DNA of 64,000 nt from Trichobilharzia szidati (lineage: Eukaryota > Platyhelminthes > Trematoda > Strigeidida > Schistosomatidae): positions 58,483,228-58,547,227 of the forward strand of contig OX235275.1 of the NCBI GenBank assembly GCA_944472155.2. The letters run 5' to 3'. The translations under genes and the position numbers were made by a program. Numbering within the stretch: the stretch's first letter is position 1; the number at the start of each line of letters is the position of its first letter. The notes under the pieces are model-generated. The model ran no database searches and was not told the origin of the DNA. It saw nothing but the letters and a program-made list of their open reading frames with translations. Positions 42,480 through 52,636 of the stretch are shown here, one piece after another.

Positions 42480-42830
42480 CTTCGAGCTTATAACAGAAGA
42501 TGTATACTTCATACTGAAGATTAGTTGACTAACCATAACAAGTAAGCAACAAGGAACTCTTGGAATGAACCAACCAGGAACTTACTGCCCAAGAAGTAGA
42601 TATGGATTAGACACACGTTGAGGAGACACCGATGACTGACACTGTATACCAGGCTAACCGTTGAGTGGAACCTGAACGGGAAATTACGAGTTAAGCTTCA
42701 CTTTGAGTGTAACATGGAGGAGAAGATGAAAGCAATCGTGAAACAGATTCAGATTCAGAGGACTACAGAAAACAGGATGGATGAAATGGAGATGTGCTGT
42801 TGAAGCCTCATGTCCCACCAGGAATAATGA
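42480..42830 (+). mobile_element. RTE-A LINE 3' fragment, plus strand
   Basis: The plus strand reads tgaaatggagatgtgctgtt (MKWRCAVEASCPTRN), the RTE-A C-terminus, preceded by ttgaggagacaccgatgact and ggaacctgaacgggaaatta, which match the RR-GD-and-EPERE regions of other RTE-A copies. Frames are broken. Confidence 0.62.
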
Positions 42831-43495
42831 TGACAATACAGTCAAGTTACTTTGTCAAAAATCTGATAAAATCCCGGCTAGCATTGACTTCAGGAGCAGA
42901 CTTCGGGTCATTGTCCCACGTTCTGCAATGCGCTCGAAGATTCTGCAGTGCACCCAAAGAAAATGCTAGCTGGGATATCCCAGCATCTTACAGATATACA
43001 CCCTTAATAATTCAGTTTTATTACATATATGCCTTATAAATATTTATAAGGCATTATATATGTAATTTTGTTTCTAAATAAATGCCATTTTACACCTAGA
43101 ATATAGTTGGTAAATTCAAGGTCATCTTTTATAATACACTTATTTTCTCTAAAAAGTCGAAAAGAAACAAAACAAGACAACAAAAGAGGGACACACCACT
43201 CCACAATTTGAAAATCGTACGTTTTGTAACTATTCCAATATCCAATATCCAATATCCTGATTACGAGCTAGTATAAACCAGTGATTTCTTTGAGCTCGCT
43301 TCTTGATTTTAAGGTAGAGGTTCCAGATCTTCGGTGAACTTATGCGTAGTAAATCCCGCCACTCGACTGCTTTAGCTCTGGTAGACTCCAGGAGGAGTGA
43401 TGCGAGGATTGGTCAAGATTGTGGTTTGTAGTGTGCAGTATGTTAGGACTCAGCTGCTGCCGTGAATGGAGTTTGACCTAACACCCGTCGGTCAT
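42831..43495. other. Unassigned interval with a palindrome
   Basis: About 665 bp. Apart from the palindrome at 43021-43065 and a tccaatatccaatatcc tandem at 43237-43257, I recognise nothing. Confidence 0.4.
43021..43065. repeat. 45-bp palindrome
   Basis: Perfect inner 24-bp palindrome centred at about 43043, with arms tgccttataaat/atttataaggca. It extends outward through ttacatata/tatatgtaa with a 3-nt offset. Would form a stable hairpin or cruciform; origin unknown. Confidence 0.7.
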
Positions 43496-43513
43496 TCGGT
43501 ATAGTCATAAAAG

Positions 43514-43548
43514 TAGAGTAATAATAATAATAATGATAATGATAATAA
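43514..43548 (-). repeat. CR1 3' terminal microsatellite
   Basis: aataataataataatgata-type run; on the coding strand an ATT/ATC repeat near the 3' end. Confidence 0.6.
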
Positions 43549-43692
43549 TAGGTTGTAGTGTAGATAATATAGGTTGAGATAAGTGAAATAATAAAGAAAG
43601 AAAGATAGAGTAGTCGGTACAGTGGGAGAAGACAGGACGGGTCGTGGGGATTTAGCTTGTATGCTTATCCATTGACAATGTGGTTTCAAATT

Positions 43693-46527
43693 TTAAGAGG
43701 GTAAGCCATTGAGACACAAACCATGCATTTCTGCATGATTGTCCAGCTTCCGCTTAAAAATCTCCACAGATGGAGCTGTAGTTACGGCCGCCGGTAAAGC
43801 GTTCCAGAGACGGCAAACTCGAAGCGAGAAGAAATGTGAACGCACTCGAGTCCTTGGTCTCTGGTGTGCTATCCTTAGCGGGTTACCTCGTGGAAGCCTA
43901 TAATCACTTAATGGCAGGATGCTCTTGTTAGGATGGGCCTGGTCATTTAGGATCTTATAGACGGTGATGAGGTCTCCCCTGTGACTACGGTAACTAAGTG
44001 TGAAAAGACTTAATTTCTTCAGTCTCTCCTCATATGATTTGTTGCGGAGGCCGATCACCCATTTTGTCGCTCGTCTCTGGACACTTTCTAGCATGTTAGC
44101 ATCCCTTTTGAGTAGCGGAGGAGCAATGATATTATGCACCTCAAGGAGTGGCCTCACGTATGTCGTATACAACGTTAGGAATAGTTCAGGAGTAAGAGCT
44201 CCCAGTTGCCTATGCATAAAGTGTAAAGTGCCGTAAGCTTTGGCGACGTCCCTCGTGTAATTTACACTGGTGTCTAGCTTTTCTGTTAAAATAAGGCCTA
44301 GATCGCGTTCTGATGGCACACAACTCAAGTTCTGGCCACCAAGGGTGTAATTTGCACTCTGTGACCTGCCGGAATGAAGTTGCACTACTTTGCACTTCTT
44401 TAAGTTGAAAGGCATTCCGTTAGCCAGAGCCCAGTCCCCCAGCGTTTGCAGGTCAGCCTGCAATCTGTCGGAGTCTTCCGATGAGTTTATTGCTCTCCAA
44501 ATCTTTACGTCGTCAGCGTAAAGAAGCGCAGAGCAATTCAGTTGACAGGGCAGGTCATTGATAAAAATCAAAAACATCAACGGCCCTAAGATAGAACCCT
44601 GAGGAACCCCTGATGCCGAGGTGTGCCAGGATGATCGGATGCGGTTGACTTTGGTGCAGAATTCTCTCTCGCCTAAATAATCTTCCAGCCATGCGAGAAG
44701 TGCTCTAGAAACACCCGCTTTGCTTATTTTGTGAAGGAGCAGACCATGGTGAACTGTGTCGAATGCTTTCGCAAAGTCGAGAAAGATCACATGGACTGGT
44801 ACCTTTACATCCCAGGATAGTGTCCAATCGTTCCAAGCTAGTAGAAGATTCGTCACACAGGATCTTCCCTTCCTGAAACCATGCTGTGCTTCATGGAGTA
44901 GGTTAGTCCCGTCGAAGTATTTTCTCATGTGGTCGTCAATGAGACTTTCGAATATCTTCGATATCACTGGGAGTAGCGCAACTGGTCTGTAACTGGTCGC
45001 GTTCTGCCGGTCACCACCCTTGAAGATAGGAGATAGGATGGCTCGTTTCCATTCACATGGAAGTTTCCCTACATCAAAGGAGTGTTGAAACAGATCACTT
45101 AGGGGTTGGCAGAGACTTTCTGAACACTGCTTCAGGACGGATGGTCTTATGTCGTCGCAACCTGCAGACTTTCCCGAAGCCAACTTTCCCAATTTTATGA
45201 GTACCATAGCCGGGGTAATTTGAAATGTACCCAGCAGGTTTTCGCACGTTGGTCTTGCATTGTAATCTTGATGTTTTGTGAGGGTAAAATCCTCGTTACT
45301 GTTCAGTTGCCTGTGAAAGGCTAGACTGAATGTCTCTGCCATTTCAAGACTAGTAAGAGATTTCCCATCAGAACCCACTATATTGCAAGCTCCCTGGTTG
45401 GTCGGTTTTCTTTCAGACATAAACCTGTATAGGCTTTTGGGGTTCACGAGAAGCTTATTGGCGAGGTTTCTCTGAAATGTCCTTCTATCACTCCGGACTC
45501 GTATGTTACACCGATTCCTGAGTTCGAGGTACTCTTCATGTTCGGGTTGACTCTGCGATACTCGCCACGCAAACCAGGCTTTTCGCTTCGCCTGTAGAAG
45601 GCGTTGTGTCCCCCTTTTTAGCCATGAACGTTGCTTTCTAGCTTTAGGTGTGACCAAAGGAACAGTGTCTGAGATCGCCTGGTGAATGATCTCCTTTACC
45701 ACTCTCCAGTGTTCTTCTACTGTAAGCTCTGTCCAATTTTTTGGCCAATTTGCTTCAGACAAAAGTCTTCGCATTTCGGTGTAATTGGCTTTGTTATAAC
45801 ACAGATAGGGCTGTGTATTGTCCCACTGTAAACGCTCGCGGAGGACTATGTCGAATGTTATGACCGCATGGTCACTACTACCTATGGGAGTCGTGATCTG
45901 AACGTTTTCCACTAGTAGCTGGTCACTAGTGAGCACGTAATCCAGTCTAGAAGACTTCCCATCTGGGCCCCATCTAGTATCCATTCTGACATTTTCGGTG
46001 AATCCGGCCTCCGTGATGGTATGCAGCAGATTTCGATCAAATCTGTCCTGGGCACATCCCGTCATCAAGTTAAGAGATGGGGCATTGAAGTCTCCAGCTA
46101 TGACAATTTGATCATAACCCAGGTCATGTGTCGCTGAAATTGCATTCAGCAGTACCTGGTTGTGGTCTGCTCCACATGAAGGTGATCTGTAAATGCTGCC
46201 CACTAGATACTTACAGTACCCAACGGTGAAATGGCACCATATGGAGTCAGGGAGCTCAATGAGGGGAGGGTCGATTGCATGGACACATCTGAGCTGTTTG
46301 TCGACGTATATGGCGACTCCACCTCCTTCTTTCAGATCCCTATCTCGCCTGACAAGGACCATATCATTTATACTGACTTCGCTGTCTGCCACCGTAGGGG
46401 TTAGCCAGGTTTCCGTCAGTATTATGATTTTGGAGTTCAGCTGTGATTGTAGGTATCTAAGTTCAGCTATTTTGCCTCTTAGACCTCTCACATTACTGAA
46501 CAGGCAACTGGTAGTCAGTCTCACCAC
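43693..46527 (-). CDS. CR1 ORF2: AP-type endonuclease and reverse transcriptase
   Basis: 944 residues with no stop or frameshift. N-terminal apurinic-type endonuclease (about 1-230): ETWLTP (catalytic Glu), GDFNAPS near 143, and GSSDHAVITFDI. Linker, then RT: fingers with ASGKSAGCDDIRPSVLKQ, AILSPIFKGGDRQNATSYRP, motif A FLDFAKAFDTVHH (about 580), motif B SGVPQGSILGPLMFLIFINDL, motif C LLYADDVKIW (about 670). The C-terminal thumb ends with RRATKWVIGLRNKSYEERLK. The enzyme nicks target DNA and primes reverse transcription there. All catalytic residues are visible. Start chosen at the first in-frame Met, 62 nt after the ORF1 stop; translation probably uses reinitiation or a bypass. Length fits CR1 ORF2. 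Confidence 0.9.
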   Translation of the reverse strand: MVRLTTSCLFSNVRGLRGKIAELRYLQSQLNSKIIILTETWLTPTVADSEVSINDMVLVRRDRDLKEGGGVAIYVDKQLRCVHAIDPPLIELPDSIWCHFTVGYCKYLVGSIYRSPSCGADHNQVLLNAISATHDLGYDQIVIAGDFNAPSLNLMTGCAQDRFDRNLLHTITEAGFTENVRMDTRWGPDGKSSRLDYVLTSDQLLVENVQITTPIGSSDHAVITFDIVLRERLQWDNTQPYLCYNKANYTEMRRLLSEANWPKNWTELTVEEHWRVVKEIIHQAISDTVPLVTPKARKQRSWLKRGTQRLLQAKRKAWFAWRVSQSQPEHEEYLELRNRCNIRVRSDRRTFQRNLANKLLVNPKSLYRFMSERKPTNQGACNIVGSDGKSLTSLEMAETFSLAFHRQLNSNEDFTLTKHQDYNARPTCENLLGTFQITPAMVLIKLGKLASGKSAGCDDIRPSVLKQCSESLCQPLSDLFQHSFDVGKLPCEWKRAILSPIFKGGDRQNATSYRPVALLPVISKIFESLIDDHMRKYFDGTNLLHEAQHGFRKGRSCVTNLLLAWNDWTLSWDVKVPVHVIFLDFAKAFDTVHHGLLLHKISKAGVSRALLAWLEDYLGEREFCTKVNRIRSSWHTSASGVPQGSILGPLMFLIFINDLPCQLNCSALLYADDVKIWRAINSSEDSDRLQADLQTLGDWALANGMPFNLKKCKVVQLHSGRSQSANYTLGGQNLSCVPSERDLGLILTEKLDTSVNYTRDVAKAYGTLHFMHRQLGALTPELFLTLYTTYVRPLLEVHNIIAPPLLKRDANMLESVQRRATKWVIGLRNKSYEERLKKLSLFTLSYRSHRGDLITVYKILNDQAHPNKSILPLSDYRLPRGNPLRIAHQRPRTRVRSHFFSLRVCRLWNALPAAVTTAPSVEIFKRKLDNHAEMHGLCLNGLPS

Positions 46528-46589
46528 GTCCCCGTATTGGGGGGTGGTTGACGTGATGTGGGCTGTCGGTTGAGGAGTTATCCTACGAA

Positions 46590-48170
46590 CTAGTTGGCCG
46601 ATTCCCCGGGAACCGGCCTGTTGGAGTTTTTTTCTTCTGATTCAATCGGAGCACTTGGATGGCACTGGCTATCATCGTCCGTGCTGCACCGCTGTATTGT
46701 GACTAGGGGTTGGGGATGTTCTATGACAACGTTTTGCTCTCTCCTTTGGGTACGAGGCCGGCTCTCGCAGCAGCGAATGTGTCTGCTGACCTTGTCTTTG
46801 GTCTCGTACCATCTCTGGAGAGCAGTAGTCAAGTGGTCTCGGGAGCTAAACTTAACAGCTAACAGATGTGGGGTGTTAATTGACATTAGGTGAGTGGGTC
46901 GAGGCAGTCTAAAAATAGAGACAGCCCCTGAACTTCCCAGACCCATCTGGGATGCCAACCATCTCCATTGCTGGACATCGTGACAGTGCTTCTCACAAGC
47001 GTTCCCAGTTTCCAGTTCAGGAATGCCGTGAACAACCATGGAGGCAGAAGGAATAAGCTCTGGCGACTCCCTCGCCATCTGTCTTTCCTTCCATGGCCTA
47101 TCTGGCCTAACACGTATATTGCAGGTCCTCCCTATAGAAAGGACTTGGGAAGTCAATAAAACTTTTTCGGCATCTTCGGCAGAGCCTAGTGTTACCCTCA
47201 GTGGGGATGGTTTGCCTTGAGGAGCAGCAGTGCCCTTATACAATCTGCACAGTTTTACTGGTTGGATGTCCAGACCCAGTGTGCTACATAAGTTGGACCA
47301 CTGTTCCTGATCAAACAGGGCCCTGTTTTCCAGCAGACTACTGCTACAGTCTGGTACATTAAAGAGGATAACGCGGTTTGATCGACTGACCGTGGATTTA
47401 GGTTCGGTCCTCGCACATTTGTCATCCCCCTTAAGACCGTTTTGTTTCATCTGGTGCAACTGGGTATTATTATGTGTCGCAGTGCTGTGGCCACTTTTAC
47501 TGGTGGACGGTAAGGGTCTTTTCCCGGCGACAGGTACCCTTGGTGCTTCAACCTCTGTGTCTGGGGCGGTTATGGCAGGAATTGCAAGTATAACCGGTGT
47601 GGATTTTGGTATCCCCGATTTACATGCAATTGTGCTGTTTTCTGAGTTGGTGGGAGTGAAACGTTTCACGTTTTTTCCTGATATCTCTATGACATCTGTA
47701 GCTTTCGAGGAACTACACGAGGCTGCATTAGGACGGCAACTTGGGCAAATGTACCAGAACCATGGGCATGGGTTCTTACGCATAAAATCGTAATATACCT
47801 TTGGTACCCCGGTGTCACATCTACAATGTACCCATTGCTTACAAAAGTTACATTCGAAAGCAGAATCTGCTTGTTCGACAATAGAATTGCAGACCTTGCA
47901 ATCGTCTGCCTTCTTGGGGAACGTTGTAGTCGTCTTGCGACGTCGTGAACGTTTCTTATTGGCCTTCCTGTTTGTTTCAAGGCCTACTGTGGATATAGGT
48001 GTCATACTATTCACCTGTTTGCTTAGTTTGGCTGAAGCTCTGGTGACTACGGTGCATGGTCTCCCATTACTTATCTTGGGATGAGAATCTATAGTCATTT
48101 TACTCCTAAAATAATACCGATGATTAAATGATAAGAGAGAGTGGAGTTTTGTCCAATAGACTGACAGCAA
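46590..48170 (-). CDS. CR1 ORF1: PHD-finger protein
   Basis: 526 residues, uninterrupted. A basic patch KKRSRRRK (72-79) precedes a PHD-type zinc finger at 91-147: CKVC, CNFC, the HC pair in WVHCRCD, and CPSC, the Cys4-His-Cys3 order. PHD fingers are known in CR1 ORF1 proteins and may bind chromatin. The rest is polar and rich in Ser, Thr and Pro, with two possibly related RNA-binding-like segments (VILFNVPDCSSSLLE and SMVVHGIPELETG, each followed by a short structured run). The protein is expected to bind element RNA. Met25 (MTIDSHPK) is an alternative start, since residues 1-24 look unlike the rest. ORF1 stops 62 nt before ORF2. Confidence 0.85.
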   Translation of the reverse strand: MLSVYWTKLHSLLSFNHRYYFRSKMTIDSHPKISNGRPCTVVTRASAKLSKQVNSMTPISTVGLETNRKANKKRSRRRKTTTTFPKKADDCKVCNSIVEQADSAFECNFCKQWVHCRCDTGVPKVYYDFMRKNPCPWFWYICPSCRPNAASCSSSKATDVIEISGKNVKRFTPTNSENSTIACKSGIPKSTPVILAIPAITAPDTEVEAPRVPVAGKRPLPSTSKSGHSTATHNNTQLHQMKQNGLKGDDKCARTEPKSTVSRSNRVILFNVPDCSSSLLENRALFDQEQWSNLCSTLGLDIQPVKLCRLYKGTAAPQGKPSPLRVTLGSAEDAEKVLLTSQVLSIGRTCNIRVRPDRPWKERQMARESPELIPSASMVVHGIPELETGNACEKHCHDVQQWRWLASQMGLGSSGAVSIFRLPRPTHLMSINTPHLLAVKFSSRDHLTTALQRWYETKDKVSRHIRCCESRPRTQRREQNVVIEHPQPLVTIQRCSTDDDSQCHPSAPIESEEKNSNRPVPGESAN

Positions 48171-48470
48171 AAGACAGTAGAAAGCACAGAACGGAAAGAT
48201 AAAGTATATAAGTAAAAGCTTTTGACTTTACCTGTAACTTTCGGGTTATTCGGCTTCACAACAATCACGTAACAGACCACCAAGTCCTGTATATTTGAAA
48301 GAGTGAGGGGGATGTTGCTACAGAAGTAGCACCTGAAGCTTGGGCAGTAGTTCGAGACAGTGGGAAGTACTAAACACAGGCTCGGTGAAGAAGAAATGGT
48401 TGAATAAAATTCGCCGGATAGGAAGATCAGGTTTCCCAAACGAATTATTCACAAAAGTGGATATTTCCTG

Positions 48471-48599
48471 TTAGACGGAAAAATGCACGTCGTATTCAAG
48501 GAGCGCGCGCTTCACTATTGAGTAAATACTATTGAGTAAATATCAAATAAACAGTAGGTGATAAACAACAATAACAAAGGAGAACTAATCACAATAGGC
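48471..48599. repeat. Junction with a 14-bp tandem word
   Basis: ctattgagtaaata occurs twice in direct tandem at 48515-48528 and 48529-48542, between the CR1 5' end and the 3' side of the next LINE. It may be a target-site trace. Confidence 0.5.
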
Positions 48600-50418
48600 T
48601 TATTTAATCAGAGTATTATTGTCAGTTGCTATGATGTACACAAGTAATATTACAACAAAAACGGCCGTTTCACTTGGTGACTGATAGATCGACGCAGATC
48701 GTAAGAGCCTTCCAGTGAGTATGGTATGTCCTTACTGTCTGAGAATGATATTTTGTGCAGGACCTTATAGAAGAATACTAGGTTTATAATTAGTCGTCTT
48801 GTCCAGAGTGCGTCAAGTTGTAGAATCATGCACCGTGAGATGTAGTCTTACATTCGTAGCCAAGTAGTTTGGAGGTAAAATACCGTTGGATACTTTCTAT
48901 TCTTAGCTTTTCGCGTGTGTGAGTGTGCTAATAATAAATTGGCAGTATTCTAGTAGTGGCCTCACACAGGTTTTGTACAGAATTAGCTTGGCTTCATTGT
49001 CGTGAAAGTTCCTGAGTATGCATTCTAGGGACATCCTCGATTTCAAGTCTGTGATGCCACTCGCTCAGAAAATGTTAGGTTACTCGAGTACCTCAGACCT
49101 AAGTCAACGACACTTTGGAGTCTAGTTAGGTTAGCCGATTGAAGCGTTAATTTCATGTCGATTGAGGGTGCGCCGAAGCAGATCCAGACACATTTTTTAA
49201 GGTTAAATCGTAGATTCCATAAAGACGACCAAGCAGCCACTTTATCTAATTCTTTCTGCACAACATTCTCAAAGCACCCTAGGTCATCACATTGGAATGT
49301 ATAAGCTACTTTTAGGTCATCTGCGAAGATGAATGGTTTCCCATGTGAAAAGCAAGCGCACATGTCGTTAATATATAGAGCAAATAGGGGGGTCCAATGA
49401 CACTACCTTGTACTACACCAGAGGTGATTGGACTAGGTTTCGAAGTTATAGGTCCGAGTTTAACTATTTGGGACCTGTTGATGACGAATGATTTAAGCCA
49501 TCCTAATAGTGGGTCACTTATTCCTAAGGATTTCAGCTTATGTATTAGTAGTAAATGGTCGACACGGTCAAATGCCTTTGAGATGTCAAAGTTGATGACA
49601 AGTACTAGTTGTCTTCTGTCACGACTGCTGGTCACAAAGTTAAAGAAGTCTAAGTGGCATGTTAGACAAGATCTGAATTTTAGGAATCCATGTTGGTTCG
49701 GACTTATAATGTTGCAGCTAAGCATATGCTTGATTAGGTTATCTTTAACTAGTCTATCCATAGTTCTAGATGCGATAGGTGTGATATTGATCAGCCTGTA
49801 GTTACTGACTTCCGTTTTCAAGCCAGATTTGTGCTTAGGCATAATAAATGTTGTTTTCCACACATCAGGGTAAGTTTGGGTTTCTAGGGACATTGTGAAT
49901 ATTTTAGGCAGTAGTAGGGGAATGTCAGGGCCACCATATTTATAAAAATGGGATGATATACCGTCAGTACCAAACCTTTCGAGCATTTTAGGGTTCTTAT
50001 AGTTTGTTTAATGTTAGTATAAGTGAATTCAACAGTACTAATTAAGTTTGGTGTGTGTGGAGATGGAGTTTGTGCCATATTAGTAGCAGGGTGTATATTG
50101 AGTAACCGGACTGTGGGCTTAAGGTAGTTACCTGCAAAAGTTGAGTTAACTAATTCACACATGTCTGCAGAATTTGTGCATAGCCTACCTTTGTCTATGA
50201 GGAGGGAAATGCTGTGACTTTTGCGATACATTCGCTTCTTTAGGATTTCTGTGAGTGCATACACTCTAGCAGGACTGGCTACTGCGATGCGTTCTTCGTT
50301 TCTCATACGGAAATCTCGAGCTTGTGAGACGGAGCTAAGGGTGTGTGCCAAAGTCATGGTGTTTGAAGTAGCTTGTTGGGAGTCTCTTCAGTTTCGTACG
50401 ATCCCTTGGTTCCTTTAG
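48600..50418 (-). mobile_element. Second Jockey/CR1-like LINE, 5'-truncated (family K)
   Basis: The minus strand holds most of an RT followed by a 3' part to about 48600. It is separate from the CR1 element and lies just upstream of it on the same strand. No endonuclease domain is visible before 50357, so it is 5' truncated. Confidence 0.75.
49043..50357 (-). pseudogene. LINE RT pseudogene (family K)
   Basis: Three overlapping frames give a full RT order. 50357-49884: EERIAVASPARVYALTEILK then LLIDKGRLCTNSADMCELVN (linker). 49986-49312: TDGISSHFYKYGGPDIPLLL, IMPKHKSGLKTEVSNYRLIN, motif A NFDISKAFDRVDH, motif B SGVVQGSVIGPPYLLYI. 49363-49043: motif C IFADDLKVAY, then RFNLKKCVWICFG. Catalytic Asp residues are kept (FADD), but two frameshifts (near 49975 and 49340) break the chain. 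Its neighbour on the 5' side is unassigned DNA. Confidence 0.75.
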
Positions 50419-50594
50419 GCTATGTATCTAATCTATGTTAATAAAGAATCCATCAATCTGCTATGATACTGTGTCAACCTTCTGACTGGTAGAAATTAAC
50501 ATGAAACCAGGCCCAAGGTTCCCAGTCCACTACTATGTAGATGCCTCCTGTAACCAGGCTTGAAATTTCAGGAACTTTAGAGTAGTTGTCAAGG
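50419..50594. other. Unassigned short interval
   Basis: About 175 bp; no motif recognised. Confidence 0.35.
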
Positions 50595-50744
50595 AATATG
50601 AACATTGAGCGTTGGGTCATTGACCCTGGTCACCATTGGCGGGTAACTCGAAGGCGCGAATGGTTCGATCGTGTGCAAGTTCGACGAAGACAGAAGAATA
50701 CTAATAAAAGTACTTTATAACTTTATTTGTACTAAACATTTAAA

Positions 50745-51425
50745 TAAACAAATAAATAAATTTATTCTCATAGTACAGTACATGAGGGACGCCAGTTTAC
50801 AGGCATCATCAAATTGTTACAGAAATAGAACCATATAATTCAATCACAATTTACAGGCAGTAGCAAGATATGCTTTACATGTTCTCTGGAGATTATACAT
50901 ATACTTGATAAATGTTAATCCCAGTAGTATAAAACAGCCTTTTCACTTATATACAATCATTTCTGTGCAAAGTTGGAAAAGTCTGCTAGATTGTCAGTGA
51001 GTGCAACACAACAGGAAATACAGAAGTATTGTCTTCACATTAACAAAAAAACCAGGCCTTTGGTGGATGGATTATAAGTGCCTGGGAAAAAAATAAAGCT
51101 TGAAGTCAATATTCATAAATAACTTTGTTGTGTGCAGAGTCCTCGAATTATAGTTCATTGATGTGTTACTTTTAAATCAGTGATGTGTTTATCTCATTTG
51201 ATCTGCAATGTCATTGTTGGGAGTAAATATATAAGCTTCAGACGCATTAATTAATGGATTTCTACTGCTTGTGGGTATTTTCTTAGCGTGAGGAAGGTTT
51301 ATGAATTTCAGCTGTTCCGACAGGAGTTGAGAATATTAACTGTTCAGCAACATTACGGATATAAGTTCATCACATTATCTAAGGAAAGGTGGGTTGCAGT
51401 TGGTGAGGGATATATGGTGCCCAAC
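50745..51425 (+). repeat. Dispersed repeat X, inserted in LTR-B
   Basis: Begins aaataaacaaataaataaat, tattctcatag, then gagggacgccagtttacagg and catcatca. Later cacattaacaaaaaaaccag and aaataaagcttgaagtcaat. The same order is found at 58138-58560 and, on the minus strand, at 53920-54260. It interrupts the 5' LTR, whose uninterrupted form is at 53020-53065. Class unknown. Confidence 0.6.
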
Positions 51426-51577
51426 GAGCTGTAGACTTTTGTAGACTTTTAATTGTCTTTACTTTAATTGCCAAACAACATAACTTCCTTCTTACAACCA
51501 CTGGTGTTTGGGAGTTGAAGTCGAGATAAGTACATCGTAATTATCGGTTCCGAGAATCAGATGCGGTTGCGGAGGGT

Positions 51578-52033
51578 ATGGATACTAGTGAGACCGTCAG
51601 TGTAAATGATCCGCGTGCAGTCCACCTACCGACAGATGTTAAAGCTGAACTGCAGCTAATAATAAAAGATAGCAGTGGTGGTAATCTTGCGGTTAGACAA
51701 CTTTCTAAGGGTCGAACAGCGACAGCTTCTGATGCACCGCTTAGTTCATCAACTGGTATCAGTCAGTCGTTGCTGGTGTTGTCATATGCAGTAAAAGAGC
51801 CGCCCATGAACCTACGTGTCTTATGCAGTGATTATGCTAGCGTCGGTCCGTTTGAAGGGACGAAAGTCAATGGCCAGTTTAGTGACGATAAGGCAACTGT
51901 GTACAGGAAGGTAATTGTTAGACTGACTTGCATGAATAAAGGCATTTCAAACTACTGTTTGAATGTTATTATCTTTGGTACAAACTACTCTGTGCCTTCG
52001 CTCTGTTGGTCAGATACGTCGTACGTTTGTTAG
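51578..52033 (+). CDS. Internal ORF of LTR-B, unknown function
   Basis: 151 codons starting MDTSETVSVNDPRAVHLP, directly after the 5' LTR where gag would start. A helical, charged N-terminus (DVKAELQLIIKDSSGGN) is followed by a Ser/Thr-rich part and an IVRLTCMNKGISNYCLN run. No zinc knuckle, protease or RT. The last part may be read-through of an untranslated region. It could be a gag N-terminal relic. I do not recognise it. Confidence 0.35.
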   Translation: MDTSETVSVNDPRAVHLPTDVKAELQLIIKDSSGGNLAVRQLSKGRTATASDAPLSSSTGISQSLLVLSYAVKEPPMNLRVLCSDYASVGPFEGTKVNGQFSDDKATVYRKVIVRLTCMNKGISNYCLNVIIFGTNYSVPSLCWSDTSYVC

Positions 52034-52147
52034 TTATCTACATTCCACGATACCATATCATGGGCTTGTTACCATTCAGAGTTGAGGATATGGATGATGG
52101 AAGGAGGTTAGCAAATGAACTCAACGACTATTTTCCGAACTTAAGGG

Positions 52148-52520
52148 CGTCAACCTGGGAAAGGTTGTAGGCGTACTGCTGTAAGTCCTACAATTCTTCA
52201 AGGGTAGTACGTCGAAGAGCAGTCCATCGTACTTGGTGTGTTATTTTGTACATATGTTCATGTTGTATTTAATGAATTGGTATCACCTCTCATCTATCTT
52301 GGTTAATTTTGTTTGTGTCCGGACGTCTTCCACTTGGATCGTCAACCTGAGATGGAGTGTAAGCGTACTGCTGTGAGTCCTACAGTTCTTCAAGGGTAGC
52401 TCGTCAAGGCAGAATCCACAACATTAGATGTATTGATTGTACATATGTTTGTGTTAAGTAATTGAGTGGGTTTCGATTCATCTGATTGTTGGTTAATTTT
52501 GTAGTTGTCACATTGTGTAA
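52148..52520 (+). repeat. 192-bp tandem duplication in LTR-B
   Basis: Two diverged copies, 52148-52339 and 52340-52520, share gcgtactgctgtaagtccta then caattcttcaagggtag and tgtacatatgtt, ttggttaattttgt. Non-coding internal repeat of the element. Confidence 0.7.
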
Positions 52521-52636
52521 ATCATCTTGTGATGTTATTGTAAGTACTTCTGAAATCGTTCCTAGTCTTCTAACTTGTGAACGAATCGGGTAGTGTTAGA
52601 GTCAGTGTATGTGATTTGATACGCCGGGGAGGGGAT

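Larger units (their letters stand above)
43497..48470 (-). mobile_element. Full-length CR1-type LINE with intact ORF1 and ORF2
   Basis: Two long uninterrupted frames lie on the minus strand in the order expected for CR1: ORF1 (48170-46590, PHD finger) and ORF2 (46527-43693, endonuclease plus RT). A 3' UTR of about 190 bp ends in an ATT/ATC microsatellite (43514-43548), as CR1-group elements often do. The 5' UTR is about 300 bp. GC content is visibly higher than in the surroundings. Clean target duplications were not identified. This is the only element in the window that looks potentially autonomous. Confidence 0.85.

Noticed and set aside
47392..47793. 133-codon plus-strand ORF and other plus-strand frames over 43.7-48.2 kb
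   Set aside because: They are antisense shadows of the intact CR1 ORF1 and ORF2.
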